DNA of 64,000 bases, from assembly GCF_007004135.1 (NCBI RefSeq), contig NZ_VJMG01000028.1, positions 50,521-114,520 on the forward strand. The letters are read 5' to 3'. The notes beneath the pieces were generated by a model that was given only the letters and a program-made list of their open reading frames with translations, searched no databases and had not been told where the DNA came from. The stretch comes from Affinirhizobium straminoryzae (lineage in GTDB: Bacteria > Pseudomonadota > Alphaproteobacteria > Rhizobiales > Rhizobiaceae). Shown in pieces: positions 63,323 through 64,000 of this stretch. Position 1 is the stretch's first letter. Each line of letters begins with the position of its first letter. The translations under genes and the position numbers were made by a program.

Positions 63323-64000
63323 TCAGGTCACCGCACCGACCTGCCAGGGCACGAACTCGTTGTCACCGTAATCATAGATCTCGCTCAGCGTCTTCTGGCC
63401 GGACGCCACCGCAATCACATGCTCGAAGATGCGCTCGCCGGACTGCTCGATCGTCTCGTCACCGGTGACGATGCCGCCGCAGTTCAGATCCATGTCCTCC
63501 TTCATGTGCTCGTACATGTCGGAATTGGTGGCGATCTTGATGCAGGGGGCGGGCTTGAAGCCGGAGACGGAGCCGCGCCCGGTGGTGAAGCAGATGACGT
63601 TGCAGCCACCGGCGACCTGCCCGGTGACGGCGACCGGATCATAACCCGGCGTATCCATGAACACGAAACCCTGCTCGGTCACCGTCTCGGCAAACTCGTA
63701 GACCGCCTTCAACGGCATGGAGCCTCCCTTGGCGACGGCGCCGAGCGACTTTTCGAGAATGGTGGTGAGGCCGCCGAGCTTGTTGCCATGCGAGGGGTTG
63801 TTGTTCAGTTCGTCGCCATTGCGGGCGGTATAATCGCGCCACCAGTCGATGCGGTCGAGCAGCTTCTGGGCCACCGCCGGCGTCACGGCACGGCGGGTGA
63901 GCAGATGTTCCGCGCCATAGATTTCCGGCGTCTCCGAAAGCACGGTCGTGCCGCCATGGCGCACGATGAGATCGGAGGCATGGCCGAGCGCAGGATTGGC
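63323..64000 (-). CDS. UxaA/GarD-family altronate or galactarate dehydratase, C-terminal part
   Basis: The right window edge cuts the gene; 225 residues are visible to the stop. The part shown matches the C-terminal domain of iron-dependent sugar-acid dehydratases: RHGGTTVLSETPEIYGAEHL, NNPSHGNKLGGLTTILEKSL, FMDTPGYDPVAVTGQVAGGC and DLNCGGIVTGDET. The frame continues to base 64000 (NPALGHASDLIV), so the true start is outside. Altronate and galactarate dehydratase cannot be told apart from this piece. Confidence 0.88.
   Translation of the reverse strand, partial: ANPALGHASDLIVRHGGTTVLSETPEIYGAEHLLTRRAVTPAVAQKLLDRIDWWRDYTARNGDELNNNPSHGNKLGGLTTILEKSLGAVAKGGSMPLKAVYEFAETVTEQGFVFMDTPGYDPVAVTGQVAGGCNVICFTTGRGSVSGFKPAPCIKIATNSDMYEHMKEDMDLNCGGIVTGDETIEQSGERIFEHVIAVASGQKTLSEIYDYGDNEFVPWQVGAVT

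Overview
The window is about 64 kb of GC-rich, densely coding DNA from an alphaproteobacterium, most likely a member of the Rhizobiaceae. Three things point there: a succinoglycan-type exo gene cluster in the order known from Sinorhizobium meliloti, a FixL/FixK/FxkR-like oxygen-sensing module with its K-box, and many ABC uptake systems. I see no rRNA, tRNA, CRISPR array, insertion sequence or prophage. Reading frames are intact; only the last gene is cut, by the right window edge.

Left part (1-20.6 kb): the end of a cytochrome bd oxidase operon (cydB plus a DUF2474 peptide); a cupin-type XRE regulator divergent from a flavin monooxygenase/MFS pair; a basic amino acid ABC importer divergent from an operon of a dimethylargininase-like hydrolase, a TetR regulator and an aminotransferase; a secreted pectate lyase; a branched-chain-type ABC importer (livFGMH plus binding protein) behind a 2-aminobenzoate/benzoate-CoA ligase; and an SbmA/BacA-like ABC protein whose nucleotide-binding domain lacks the canonical P-loop.

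Middle (20.7-30.4 kb): an EAL phosphodiesterase; then a soluble hybrid FixL-like kinase with a heme-PAS signature, a FixK-like Crp/Fnr regulator, and a divergent OmpR-type regulator resembling FxkR, with a GTTACA-N4-GTTACA K-box between the two regulators. A small gene convergent with the FxkR-like gene has a good FixK/FNR box in its promoter. A purine salvage operon follows (LacI regulator, unknown small protein, nucleoside hydrolase, adenine deaminase).

Centre (30.7-45 kb): siroheme synthase, malQ-treZ, a lone ParA, a hydratase of the fumarylacetoacetase fold, an MFS permease, then the cytochrome bo quinol oxidase operon cyoABCD with a SURF1 gene and a 58-residue membrane peptide.

Right part (45-62.8 kb): exopolysaccharide genes matching exoP-O-M-A-L-K-H // W-V-U-X-Y-F-Q-Z of the succinoglycan cluster: priming transferase, glycosyltransferases, pyruvyl and acyl transferases, depolymerase, polymerase, export proteins and the ExoX inhibitor. 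exoN, exoI and exoT are missing from their usual places. The window closes with a DUF4112 protein and part of a UxaA/GarD-family dehydratase. A recurring theme is respiration and regulation at changing oxygen: bd oxidase, bo oxidase and the FixL/FixK/FxkR-like module lie within 45 kb.
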